In this document: positions 7,850 through 15,646 of the stretch, piece by piece
How positions within the stretch are numbered: position 1 is the stretch's first letter
How the letters are laid out: the number at the start of each line of letters is the position of its first letter
Source of the DNA: [Clostridium] leptum DSM 753
GTDB lineage: Bacteria > Bacillota > Clostridia > Oscillospirales > Acutalibacteraceae
Assembly: GCA_000154345.1 (NCBI GenBank)
Contig: DS480347.1
Coordinates: 372,001-436,000, forward strand
Direction: 5' to 3'
Length of the DNA: 64,000 nucleotides
Translations under genes and position numbers: made by a program
The notes under the pieces: generated by a model
What the model saw: the letters and a program-made list of their open reading frames with translations, nothing else
What the model was told of the DNA's origin: nothing
Databases searched by the model: none

Positions 7850-7887
7850 TTCTAAATTGAATTTATCATCCCGTAGAAAATTTAGAA
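7850..7887 (+). promoter_or_regulatory. Leader hairpin upstream of pncB
   Basis: A perfect 9-bp inverted repeat, TTCTAAATT (7850-7858) and AATTTAGAA (7879-7887), encloses 20 bases in the 5' untranslated region. Geometry matches the dapA leader repeat, but the sequence differs. It could be an operator or an RNA hairpin. Confidence 0.4.
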
Positions 7888-7919
7888 GTGCTTGACTGCC
7901 AGGAAAGAAGTGGGGAACC

Positions 7920-9380
7920 ATGAGTGAACAAGAAATTAATTTGAAAAATAATCTGACCATGCTGACGGATTTTTACGAGCTGACCATGGCTAACGGTTAT
8001 TTTGAAAATGGCTTTGAAAACACCATAGCCTATTTTGATATGTTTTTCCGCAAGGTGCCGGATGGCGGCGGCTTTGCCATTATGGCCGGCGTACAGCAGG
8101 TGGTGGAATATCTGGAAAACCTGACGTTTACCAGGGAGGATATAGAGTTCCTACGGGGTAAAGGGATTTTCAGCGGCGCTTTTCTGGATTATCTAAAGAA
8201 TTTCCAATTTTCCTGCGATGTCTGGGCGGTGCCAGAGGGCAGGCCGATTTTTCCGGGCGAGCCCATTGTCACCGTGCGCGGACCGGTGATCCAGGCTCAG
8301 TTTGTGGAAACGATGATCCTGCTTTGCATCAACCATCAGAGCCTGATCGCCACCAAGGCCAACCGAATCGTCCGGGCTGCCCAGGGCAGGGCGGTAATGG
8401 AATTTGGTTCCCGCCGGGCTCAGGGAGCGGATGGAGCGGTTATGGGCTCCAGAGCGGCCTATATCGGCGGTTGTGTGGGAACGGCGTGCACCTTGAGCGA
8501 CCGGGATTTTAAGATTCCGGCGTTGGGCACGATGGCCCATAGCTGGGTTCAGCTGTTCGACAGCGAGCTGGAGGCCTTTCGCGCTTACGCAAAGGCGTAC
8601 CCAACCAACTGCCTGCTTCTGGTGGATACCTATAATGTGCTGAAATCCGGTGTGCCCAACGCGATCCGGGTGTTCGACGAGGTTCTGAAGCCATTGGGAA
8701 TGAGGCCGGCTGGAATCCGCATTGACAGCGGCGATATCACTTATCTTTCCTGCAAGGCCAGAAAAATGCTGGACGAAGCAGGATATCCAGACTGCAAAAT
8801 CTGCGCTTCCAACTCCTTGGATGAATATATCATCCGGGATATGATTATGCAGGGCGCCCAGGTGGATACCTTTGGCGTGGGAGAACGGCTGATTACGGCC
8901 TCCTCCGAGCCTGTGATGGGCGGGGTATACAAGCTTTCCGCTATCGAACACCCCGACGGAACCGTGATCCCGAAAATCAAAATCAGTGAAAATGTTTCTA
9001 AAATTACCAATCCCTGCTTTAAAGGGCTTTGGCGCCTGTTCGACCGGGAAAGCGACAAGGCTATTGCCGACGTCATCACCTTGGCGGATGAAATTATCGA
9101 CGATACCCGGTCTTATGATATTTTTGACCCGGAGCATGTGTGGAAGCGGAAAACCGTGGAAAATTTCCATGCGGAGCCTATGCGGGTAAAGCTGTTCGAG
9201 CATGGGAAAAAGGTGTACCATTCTCCGGAACTGTCCCAAATCAGGGCGTTTTGTGAGAAAGAGGTAGATCGGCTTTGGACGGAGGTCAAGCGCTTTGAGA
9301 ATCCTCATCATTACTATGTAGACCTGTCTCCCAGGCTTTGGAACGAAAAGAACCGCCTGCTTTCGGAGCACAGCTTTTAA
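7920..9380 (+). CDS. pncB: Nicotinate phosphoribosyltransferase
   Basis: Makes nicotinate mononucleotide from nicotinate and PRPP, coupled to ATP hydrolysis, in NAD salvage. The 486 residues begin with the family motif LTMLTDFYELTMANGYF. Further markers are EFGSRRAQGADGA (residues about 161-173) and the autophosphorylated His207 in LGTMAHSWVQ, followed by LLVDTYN and the GIRIDSGD phosphate-binding segment. The ribosome-binding site is modest (AGTGGGG). It has its own promoter, and the DegV gene follows after 21 bases. Confidence 0.96.
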   Translation: MSEQEINLKNNLTMLTDFYELTMANGYFENGFENTIAYFDMFFRKVPDGGGFAIMAGVQQVVEYLENLTFTREDIEFLRGKGIFSGAFLDYLKNFQFSCDVWAVPEGRPIFPGEPIVTVRGPVIQAQFVETMILLCINHQSLIATKANRIVRAAQGRAVMEFGSRRAQGADGAVMGSRAAYIGGCVGTACTLSDRDFKIPALGTMAHSWVQLFDSELEAFRAYAKAYPTNCLLLVDTYNVLKSGVPNAIRVFDEVLKPLGMRPAGIRIDSGDITYLSCKARKMLDEAGYPDCKICASNSLDEYIIRDMIMQGAQVDTFGVGERLITASSEPVMGGVYKLSAIEHPDGTVIPKIKISENVSKITNPCFKGLWRLFDRESDKAIADVITLADEIIDDTRSYDIFDPEHVWKRKTVENFHAEPMRVKLFEHGKKVYHSPELSQIRAFCEKEVDRLWTEVKRFENPHHYYVDLSPRLWNEKNRLLSEHSF

Positions 9381-9401
9381 GACAGAAGGGAGCCTTTCTA
9401 T

Positions 9402-10253
9402 ATGACAAAAATTATACTCAGCGCCGACAGCACCTGCGACCTCGGAGACGAGCTGAAGGCCAAATATCAAGTGCATTATTATCCCTTTCATATTATTTTA
9501 GGAGACAAGCAGTACCAGGATAATGTGGATATTACGCCGGAGGAAATTTTCCAGGCCTACTGGGAACGGAAAATCCTGCCGAAAACAGCGGCTATCGGCG
9601 TGGGGGAATATCTGGATTACTTTCGAAAATGGGTAGAAAACGGTTACCAGGTGATTCATTTGAATTTAGGCTCCGGAATTTCTTCCGCCTATCAGAATTG
9701 CTGTATGGCGGCCCGCGAATTGGGCAATGTTTTTCCCATTAATTCCGGGAACCTTTCCTCTGCCATCGGATTGCTGGTGGTAGAGGCGGGGAAAAGAATT
9801 TCCCAGGGAATGCCGGCGCCCCAGATTCAAAAGGAGATTCAGGAGCTGACCGCCAAATGCCACGGCAGCTTTGTGCTGGATACCCTGGAGTTTCTCCATG
9901 CCGGAGGAAGGTGCTCTGCGGTGGCGGCTCTGGGAGCGAATCTGCTTCGGTTAAAGCCGTGCATTGAGGTTAATAACCGGGATGCCACCATGCGGGTAGG
10001 CAAAAAATACCGCGGCGATTTGGATAAGGTGCTGGTACAATATACCCGGGATAAGCTTATGAATCGGGACGACCTGAACCTGGACCGGTGTTTTTTGGTT
10101 AACGCCGGTATTTCCAAGGAGCGCTTGAATTTAGTAAAGAAAACCATCGAGGAATGTGCTGATTTCGAGCATATTTATATTACCAAGGCGAGCTGCACGA
10201 TTTCCTGCCATTGCGGCCCTAATACCTTAGGCGTCATGTTCTTGACCAAATAG
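9402..10253 (+). CDS. DegV family fatty-acid-binding protein
   Basis: DegV/FakB-type protein of 283 residues. These bind a fatty acid in a pocket between two domains and can present it to a FakA-type kinase. The N-terminal IILSADSTCDLGDELKAKYQ is the family start, GSGISSAYQN holds the carboxylate-binding Ser motif, and VLDTLEFLHAGGRCS is the later signature. No fakA is near. It is probably cotranscribed with pncB; AAGGGAG precedes the ATG. Which lipid it binds cannot be told. Confidence 0.92.
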   Translation: MTKIILSADSTCDLGDELKAKYQVHYYPFHIILGDKQYQDNVDITPEEIFQAYWERKILPKTAAIGVGEYLDYFRKWVENGYQVIHLNLGSGISSAYQNCCMAARELGNVFPINSGNLSSAIGLLVVEAGKRISQGMPAPQIQKEIQELTAKCHGSFVLDTLEFLHAGGRCSAVAALGANLLRLKPCIEVNNRDATMRVGKKYRGDLDKVLVQYTRDKLMNRDDLNLDRCFLVNAGISKERLNLVKKTIEECADFEHIYITKASCTISCHCGPNTLGVMFLTK

Positions 10254-10392
10254 AGGGCCGGCGGTTCGGAAAAGGCAGCCCATCCAAGCACCGAATGGGA
10301 CAATAGAGTCTCATTTTCTCTCGTACTCAGTTAGCTTTATATTACATAAGCGGATATGCCGCCTGGCGCCGATATCCCGAAGATTCCGCATG

Positions 10393-10429
10393 AAAAAGAG
10401 GTAAATCCATCATGGATTTACCTCTTTTT
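10393..10429. terminator. Bidirectional terminator between degV and the NifX-like gene
   Basis: AAAAAGAGGTAAATCCAT and ATGGATTTACCTCTTTTT form a near-perfect palindrome with A and T runs on both sides, touching the stop codon of the minus-strand gene. Confidence 0.88.
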
Positions 10430-10834
10430 TTAGTGATGACAGTGCTCGTGCCCGCCGCAGGAGCCTTCATGGTGCCCGCCGCAGGAGCCGCCATGGCCGC
10501 CGTGGTGGGAACAGGAAATGTTTGGCTGATAGCAAAGCCTGCCTTCCAGATATTCCTGCACTCGGTCGTCCGTATTTCCAGCAACTCCGCCGAAGAATTG
10601 AATACCAGCCTCAGTCAGCGCGTTTTGAGCGCCTGCGCCCATGTTTCCGCAGATTACAATGGAAACGTCCCGGGCGGCTAAAAAGCCGGCCAGGGCGCCG
10701 TGGCCGCTGTCACCGGTATCTACGGTTTCAGAAGAAACCACTTTATTGTCTTCAACCGTATAAATTTTAAACTGCTTGGTATGGCCAAAATGCTGGTATA
10801 CGGTTCCGTTATCGTACGTTACTGCGATTTTCAT
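10430..10834 (-). CDS. NifX/NifB-type dinitrogenase cofactor-family protein with His/Cys-rich tail
   Basis: A dinitrogenase iron-molybdenum cofactor domain (MKIAVTYDNGTVYQHFGHTKQF to about residue 100) is followed by a metal-ligand tail. In residues 108-134 nine of 27 are His and four are Cys, spaced by Gly. Stand-alone proteins of this family occur in many anaerobes without nitrogenase; a role in iron-sulfur or metal handling is inference. AGGAGG precedes the ATG. It is divergent from thioredoxin and has its own promoter. Confidence 0.88.
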   Translation of the reverse strand: MKIAVTYDNGTVYQHFGHTKQFKIYTVEDNKVVSSETVDTGDSGHGALAGFLAARDVSIVICGNMGAGAQNALTEAGIQFFGGVAGNTDDRVQEYLEGRLCYQPNISCSHHGGHGGSCGGHHEGSCGGHEHCHH

Positions 10835-10871
10835 GAAATGACCTCCTATGATTATTCTTTTTGATATCTAT

Positions 10872-10900
10872 ACCATAGCACTGTTTTGAGCATATGTCAA
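10872..10900 (-). promoter_or_regulatory. Promoter of the NifX-like gene
   Basis: On the minus strand, TTGACA (10895-10900), a 17-base spacer and TATGGT (10872-10877) with TGC before it. Confidence 0.7.
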
Positions 10901-10931
10901 TAATATGCGGATGATTTTGCGGCACTGTAAC

Positions 10932-10970
10932 TTTATCACGTAAGTTTTTGACGCTTTTACGTATGATAAA
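10932..10970. promoter_or_regulatory. Long inverted repeat before trxA, possible Crp/Fnr operator
   Basis: The arms TTTATCA-C-GTAA (10932-10943) and TTACG-TA-TGATAAA (10957-10970) mirror each other, apart from one or two inserted bases, around TTGACG. It overlaps the likely trxA promoter region. A Crp/Fnr-family gene lies 1.2 kb downstream, so it is a candidate regulator; this is inference. Confidence 0.5.
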
Positions 10971-10999
10971 CCAAAGAGAAAAAATGAAGGAGGATTTTC

Positions 11000-11311
11000 A
11001 TGTCAATCATAACGATCACTAAGGATAATTTTCAGAGAGAGGTCATGAGCTCCCGTAAGCCGGTGCTGATGGATTTTTGGGCGCCCTGGTGCGGCCCGTG
11101 CAAAATGCTGTCGCCGGTGGTGGAGGAAATCGCAGAGGAAGCGGACCACGTCAAGGTAGGCAAGGTGAACATAGACGAACAGCCTGAACTGGCGGAATGG
11201 TTCGGCGTGATGACGATTCCCACGCTGATTTTGATGGAGCAAGGCAGAATCGCGGGGAATACCGTAGGCTTAAAGCCAAAGGGGGAGCTGATGAAGCTTC
11301 TTTCTCAATAA
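11000..11311 (+). CDS. trxA: Thioredoxin
   Basis: Small dithiol-disulfide oxidoreductase, cytoplasmic. 103 residues with FWAPWCGPCKM; the redox Cys are C31 and C34. The cis-Pro is in MTIPTLIL. AAGGAGG at 10987-10993 supports the start at 11000. No thioredoxin reductase is adjacent. It heads a group with desulfoferrodoxin and a Crp/Fnr regulator. Confidence 0.97.
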   Translation: MSIITITKDNFQREVMSSRKPVLMDFWAPWCGPCKMLSPVVEEIAEEADHVKVGKVNIDEQPELAEWFGVMTIPTLILMEQGRIAGNTVGLKPKGELMKLLSQ

Positions 11312-11436
11312 GAGGGTACGAAAAGGAAAGGTTTTCGTGAGGAAAGGTGCAAAAATCCTGAGATGAGGGAATAAATTGGAATAAAACGGAATACTAAAAA
11401 GAGAGAAATCATAACTATGAAACGAGGTATCACGTG

Positions 11437-11835
11437 ATGACAGAGCATCAAAAGTTTTTTCGCTGCCGCCGCTGCGGAAATTTAGTCGGCCTGATTGAAA
11501 ATGCCGGAGTTCCCTTGGTGTGCTGCGGCGAGCCTATGAAAGAATTAGAAGCGAATACGGCGGAGGCCGCGCAGGAGAAGCATGTGCCGGTGGTAACCAG
11601 AAAGGAAGGCCAAATCCGGGTTTCTGTAGGTGATATTCACCACCCGATGGAAGAAAAGCATTTCATCCAATGGGTATATCTGCAGACGAAACGGGGCGGA
11701 CAGAGAAAAGGGCTTCAGCCGGGACAAAAACCTGAGGCCGTCTTTTGCGTAATCGATGACGAGCCCATGGCAGTGTTTGCGTATTGTAACCAGCATGGGC
11801 TGTGGAAAACCGAACTTTCCCGACAGCAGGCTTGA
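11437..11835 (+). CDS. dfx: Desulfoferrodoxin (superoxide reductase)
   Basis: Reduces superoxide to hydrogen peroxide in anaerobes. The N-terminal desulforedoxin domain has the iron ligands C10, C13, C29 and C30. The C-terminal neelaredoxin domain has H49, H69, H75, C117 and H120 for the reactive iron centre, within EKHVP, IHHPMEEKHFIQWV and AYCNQHGLW. 132 residues from the ATG at 11437; a GTG three bases earlier is also possible. The electron donor could be a rubredoxin or thioredoxin; none is shown here. Confidence 0.95.
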   Translation: MTEHQKFFRCRRCGNLVGLIENAGVPLVCCGEPMKELEANTAEAAQEKHVPVVTRKEGQIRVSVGDIHHPMEEKHFIQWVYLQTKRGGQRKGLQPGQKPEAVFCVIDDEPMAVFAYCNQHGLWKTELSRQQA

Positions 11836-12066
11836 TGAAAGAGCTTTTTACTAATGAGAGAATGGAGGTTTATTGCCGCAAAGACAGACTTTTAAGAAAG
11901 AAAACCGGCCTTAGTTATTTAAAAAGCGCTGACTGCATAAAAAGCAGCTTATAAAAACTTTTTGTCCTAAAAAGCTTGTACGATTATAGAAATCAAAAAA
12001 TGGCTTAATGAGGAACCTCTTAGCGTCACGCTTACTTGAGCCTGAAATCATTGCTGGATAAGATAC
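11836..12066. other. Intergenic stretch between dfx and the Crp/Fnr gene
   Basis: About 230 AT-rich bases with no open frame that I can support. The only clear element in the gap is the large hairpin that follows at 12067. Confidence 0.5.
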
Positions 12067-12121
12067 AATCCCCCAAAGGCGAAGCGCCGCTTAGCGGACG
12101 CGCTTCCGTTATGGGGGATTT
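12067..12121 (+). terminator. Large terminator-like hairpin
   Basis: AATCCCCCA pairs with TGGGGGATT, and a nested GAAGCG/CGCTTC stem lies inside. A short T run follows. It probably ends the trxA-dfx transcript before the regulator gene. Confidence 0.6.
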
Positions 12122-12190
12122 TGCATATAAGGGCAACGAACACAGCTTTGTTTTATTCATAAAAATTTATTGTAATAGGAGGTGAAAGAA

Positions 12191-12874
12191 GTGCTGAATC
12201 AAGAACAGCTTGCGTTTTTAGCGGAGATTTTACCCTGTTGGAAGGCTATGGACCGGGAGCATCAAAGGCTTTTAGAGCGGACCATGACAGAGCGGAGCGT
12301 TAAAAGGGGCGAGTACCTGTATCAAGGAGACCGGGACTGCACCGGCGTTTTCTGGATGCGGTATGGTCAGGCAAGAGTGTTTTTAATCTCCGGAACGGAA
12401 AAGCAGATCACCCTTTACCGGCTCTTGGAGCGGGACAGCTGCTTTCTGTCCGCATCCTGCGTCATCAAAAATATCAATTTTGACGTATTCATCCAAGCGG
12501 AAAAGGACTGCCGGATCTTATTGCTGCCTGCGAACGTTTACCAAGATCTAATGGAAAAATCCTTTCCCTTGGCCACTTATTGCAATCAAATTTTAGCGTC
12601 TCGATTTTCCGATGTGATGTGGGTTATGGAGCAAACAATATTTACCAGCCTGGACCGTAGACTGGCGCTTTTTCTGCTGGAGCAAAAGGCTATAGACGAA
12701 AGCTCGGATTTACATATTACCCATGAAGCCATTTCAAACCATTTAGGAACCGCGCGAGAGGTGGTGACCAGAATGCTGAAGTATTTTCAGGAGGAAGGCT
12801 TGGTATCCCTGTCCCGGGGCGCGATCGAAATCTTAGATGAAAAGCGGCTGAAGGAATTAGCTTATGCCGCCTGA
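12191..12874 (+). CDS. Crp/Fnr family transcriptional regulator
   Basis: An N-terminal cyclic-nucleotide-binding-like beta roll (GEYLYQGDRDCTGVFWMRYG, residues about 35-125) and a C-terminal winged HTH (ITHEAISNHLGTAREVVTRMLKYFQEEGLV). 227 residues from GTG at 12191, chosen for AGGAGGTGA just upstream; GTG at 12182 lies within that site. No N-terminal Cys cluster of the Fnr type is seen, although several Cys occur. Its position next to trxA and dfx suggests a redox or nitrosative-stress role. Confidence 0.9.
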   Translation: MLNQEQLAFLAEILPCWKAMDREHQRLLERTMTERSVKRGEYLYQGDRDCTGVFWMRYGQARVFLISGTEKQITLYRLLERDSCFLSASCVIKNINFDVFIQAEKDCRILLLPANVYQDLMEKSFPLATYCNQILASRFSDVMWVMEQTIFTSLDRRLALFLLEQKAIDESSDLHITHEAISNHLGTAREVVTRMLKYFQEEGLVSLSRGAIEILDEKRLKELAYAA

Positions 12875-12966
12875 ATTTCAGAACGGGACAGCGAAAGCGG
12901 TAAATGAGAAAAAGGCTGTCAGAAGGGGGAAATCATTCAATGGATATAAGAACGGGAACACTTCCT

Positions 12967-13016
12967 AAAAGGAAAAAGACAAAATCCCAGCTTGACTGGA
13001 AATTTTGCCTTTTGAG
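12967..13016. terminator. Bidirectional terminator-like hairpin
   Basis: AGGCAAAATTTCCAG on the minus strand pairs imperfectly with CTGGGATTTTGTCTTTT; T-rich flanks occur on both strands. It lies between two convergent genes. Confidence 0.6.
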
Positions 13017-13046
13017 AAAGTGAAATATAAAATTTTGCGTACCGCT

Positions 13047-13982
13047 TTAAACTGTTAATCCCGCGGCCCAGTCCTGGAAAGATTTCAGCCATATGTATTT
13101 ATCGACCGGAATTCCCAAAACTATCATTACAATCAAAACAATCAGCAGGAAGAGAATGAGAATCAAAATCCAGATCAGAATGGAGCGGGCGAACGCTTTG
13201 CGGTTGGCATTGGCGTTTTTGCGGAACGCCCATACGAATAGAAGCACTAGGTTGATTCCGGGAATCAGAAGCAGAAACTCTGTCCAGAAAAAGCTGGAGG
13301 TCTTCAGAGGCCTTTGGCGTTTTGCCATCCGGCGGATATACGCCTCCTCCAGCCTCTTTTCCGGACTCAGCTTCTTTTTGCTGTAGTAACCCTCCGCCTC
13401 TGGCTTAGAGGGGGCCGGCTCTGCCTCGGCAGTTGAATTAGGCTCATTTGAAGAAGCGTGATTCGAATGGGTTGAGCCGGCGGCCGTTACCGCTGCCTGC
13501 GTATCTCCGGAAGCCGCTTCCGTACTGTTTTTTTCAGTGCTGGTTACATCGGCGGAGCTTTCTGAAGCAACCGCCGCAGGAGAAATAAAAGCTGATGACG
13601 CTGTGGGGCCTTCGCTTTCCTTGCCGTTTTCAGGCATCCCGGCTTGGGACAAAGAGGGCTCTAGCGCTTTTTTCGACGCGGCTTCCGGGGATATGCCTTT
13701 CACCGTTTCGGAATCAGAGCCGCCGGAGACTTCTGAAGATTCCTCGGGAGAAGCTTCTTTCTCATCGGTGGCTGCCAGATCACCGCTGCCGGAAAGCATG
13801 GCTCTTTCGTTTTCTAAGGGTTCCTTTTCTTCTGCCGCGGCAGGGACTGCTTCTTCCGTGGAAGAGGCGGCTGCCTCTGCTGGAGCTTCTGCTTTTTGTA
13901 AAGTTTCTTCTATTTTATGACCACAGTAGCCGCATACTAGGCTGTCGCTGGGAATCTGCCTTTGGCAATGAGGACAAATCAT
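13047..13982 (-). CDS. Zinc-ribbon membrane protein with Ser/Ala/Glu-rich linker
   Basis: The N-terminus is a zinc ribbon (CPHCQRQIPSDSLVCGYCGHKIEE). A low-complexity Ala/Ser/Glu linker of about 170 residues follows, then a basic segment (SKKKLSPEKRLEEAYIRRMAKRQ) and two C-terminal hydrophobic segments. The ribbon and linker would be cytoplasmic. Many clostridial zinc-ribbon proteins share this layout without a defined function. AGGGAGG precedes the ATG. Confidence 0.85.
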   Translation of the reverse strand: MICPHCQRQIPSDSLVCGYCGHKIEETLQKAEAPAEAAASSTEEAVPAAAEEKEPLENERAMLSGSGDLAATDEKEASPEESSEVSGGSDSETVKGISPEAASKKALEPSLSQAGMPENGKESEGPTASSAFISPAAVASESSADVTSTEKNSTEAASGDTQAAVTAAGSTHSNHASSNEPNSTAEAEPAPSKPEAEGYYSKKKLSPEKRLEEAYIRRMAKRQRPLKTSSFFWTEFLLLIPGINLVLLFVWAFRKNANANRKAFARSILIWILILILFLLIVLIVMIVLGIPVDKYIWLKSFQDWAAGLTV

Positions 13983-14061
13983 AAGAAACCCTCCCTAAGT
14001 TAGAATCTTTGAATCCATTATACCTGAAAAGGTTATAAAATACAAGCAATCATGGGAATGG

Positions 14062-14089
14062 TTGCACTTTCTTCCAAAAATAGTATAAT
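14062..14089 (+). promoter_or_regulatory. murD promoter
   Basis: TTGCAC at 14062-14067, a 16-base spacer and TATAAT at 14084-14089, about 50 bases before the start codon. Confidence 0.72.
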
Positions 14090-14141
14090 AGTAACGTTAG
14101 AGATTTTTAAGAAGCCCAATCCGAATTTTAGGAGGGTAATC

Positions 14142-15530
14142 ATGATTACGAATGCAAAGGATTTTTATGCTTCGATCCAAGGAAAGAGAGTGGCGTTTTG
14201 CGGCATCGGCGGGAGCAACCTGCCGTTGATCTCTATTTTTCAGAAGAAGGGCGCCGTAGTGCTGGCCTGCGATAAAAGAGACCGGGAAAAGCTTGGAGAA
14301 ACGGGAGAAAAGCTGGAGAACCAGGGGGTAGAGCTTCATCTTGGAGAAGCCTATTTGAAAAATTTAAATGCGGATATCATTTTCCGCACGCCGGGTATGC
14401 CTTATTATCTGCCGGAACTGGTACAGGCCAGGGAACAGGGCGTCGTAGTCACCTCGGAAATGGAGGTGTTCTTCGACCTGTGCCCCTGCAGAATTTATGC
14501 GGTCACCGGCAGCGATGGAAAAACTACGACCACAACGATTATCTCTGAAATGCTGAAAGCCGCCGGAAAGACCGTTCATCTGGGGGGGAATATCGGCTGC
14601 CCGCTGCTGCCCAAGGTAGAGGAAATCCGCAAGGATGATGTAGCGGTAGTAGAGCTTTCCAGCTTTCAGTTAATTTCCATGCGGAAAAGCCCGGATGTAG
14701 CGGTGGTTACCAACCTGGCCCCAAACCATTTGGATATCCATAAGGATATGCAGGAGTATATCGACGCGAAAAAAAATATTATCCTCCATCAAAATGCGTT
14801 TGGCAGGGCAGTGCTGAATTTGGATAACGAAATCACCCGTGGGCTTGCGCCGCTGGTGCGGGGGGAGCTTTCTTATTTTACCCGGCAGCATACAACTGAC
14901 CGGGGCGTGTGTTTAAACGGCGGCGCTATTTGCCATCGCAGAAACGGGGTAGTTTCCAGAATTATGGATGTCAAGGACATCCGGATTCCAGGCAACCATA
15001 ATGTGGAAAATTACATGGCTGCCATAGCGGCGGTTTGGGGAGAGGTATCGCCGGAGCAGATGCGCCAGGTGGCGGAGAGCTTCCCGGGGGTAGAACACCG
15101 GGCGGAATTTGTACGGAACGTGGACGGAGCGGATTATTACAACGATTCCATCGCCTCCAGCCCGACCAGGACCATTTCCGGCACCTTGTCCCTATATTCC
15201 CAGAAAATTATTCTGATTGCGGGCGGCTATGATAAAAAAATTCCCTACGACGCGATGGGGCCGGTGGTCAATGAAAAGGTAAAGCTTTTGATCTTGATGG
15301 GAAACACCGCGGATAAGATTCAGTCGGCTGTCACAAAAGCGGAAAATTATGATCCGCAGGCGATCCGGATTATCCGGGTGGAGAATATGGAAGAGGCGGT
15401 GGAAACGGCTCACCGGCTCGCCCAAAAAGGCGATGTGGTATCGCTGTCTCCGGCCAGCGCTAGCTTTGATCTCTACCCCAATTTCGCGGCCAGGGGGAAC
15501 CACTTTAAACAGCTCGTCAATGCTTTGTAA
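14142..15530 (+). CDS. murD: UDP-N-acetylmuramoyl-L-alanine--D-glutamate ligase
   Basis: Adds D-glutamate to UDP-MurNAc-L-Ala in peptidoglycan synthesis. A Rossmann-like N-terminal domain (VAFCGIGGSNLPL), the ATP-binding P-loop GSDGKTTTT, the Mur motif VVTNLAPNHLDIH and the C-terminal NDSIASSPTRT segment are visible; 462 residues. ATG at 14142 with TTAGGAGGG upstream; an in-frame ATG at 14052 lies before the promoter -10. It stands apart from a dcw cluster, with no other mur gene in view. Confidence 0.95.
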   Translation: MITNAKDFYASIQGKRVAFCGIGGSNLPLISIFQKKGAVVLACDKRDREKLGETGEKLENQGVELHLGEAYLKNLNADIIFRTPGMPYYLPELVQAREQGVVVTSEMEVFFDLCPCRIYAVTGSDGKTTTTTIISEMLKAAGKTVHLGGNIGCPLLPKVEEIRKDDVAVVELSSFQLISMRKSPDVAVVTNLAPNHLDIHKDMQEYIDAKKNIILHQNAFGRAVLNLDNEITRGLAPLVRGELSYFTRQHTTDRGVCLNGGAICHRRNGVVSRIMDVKDIRIPGNHNVENYMAAIAAVWGEVSPEQMRQVAESFPGVEHRAEFVRNVDGADYYNDSIASSPTRTISGTLSLYSQKIILIAGGYDKKIPYDAMGPVVNEKVKLLILMGNTADKIQSAVTKAENYDPQAIRIIRVENMEEAVETAHRLAQKGDVVSLSPASASFDLYPNFAARGNHFKQLVNAL

Positions 15531-15646
15531 TTGAGAAACTTATATAAACAAAAGGATAAGGCACCAATCAGGCGGAGGATGAAAAGCTTTTCCCAGTATC
15601 CGACGGTTTATTGCCTTGCCTAAAAAACAGGAGAAAGGAAACCACT

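Noticed and set aside
8193..9491. Open frame of 432 codons antisense to pncB
   Set aside because: Shadow of a well-supported gene; the translation is His- and Arg-rich and matches no family.
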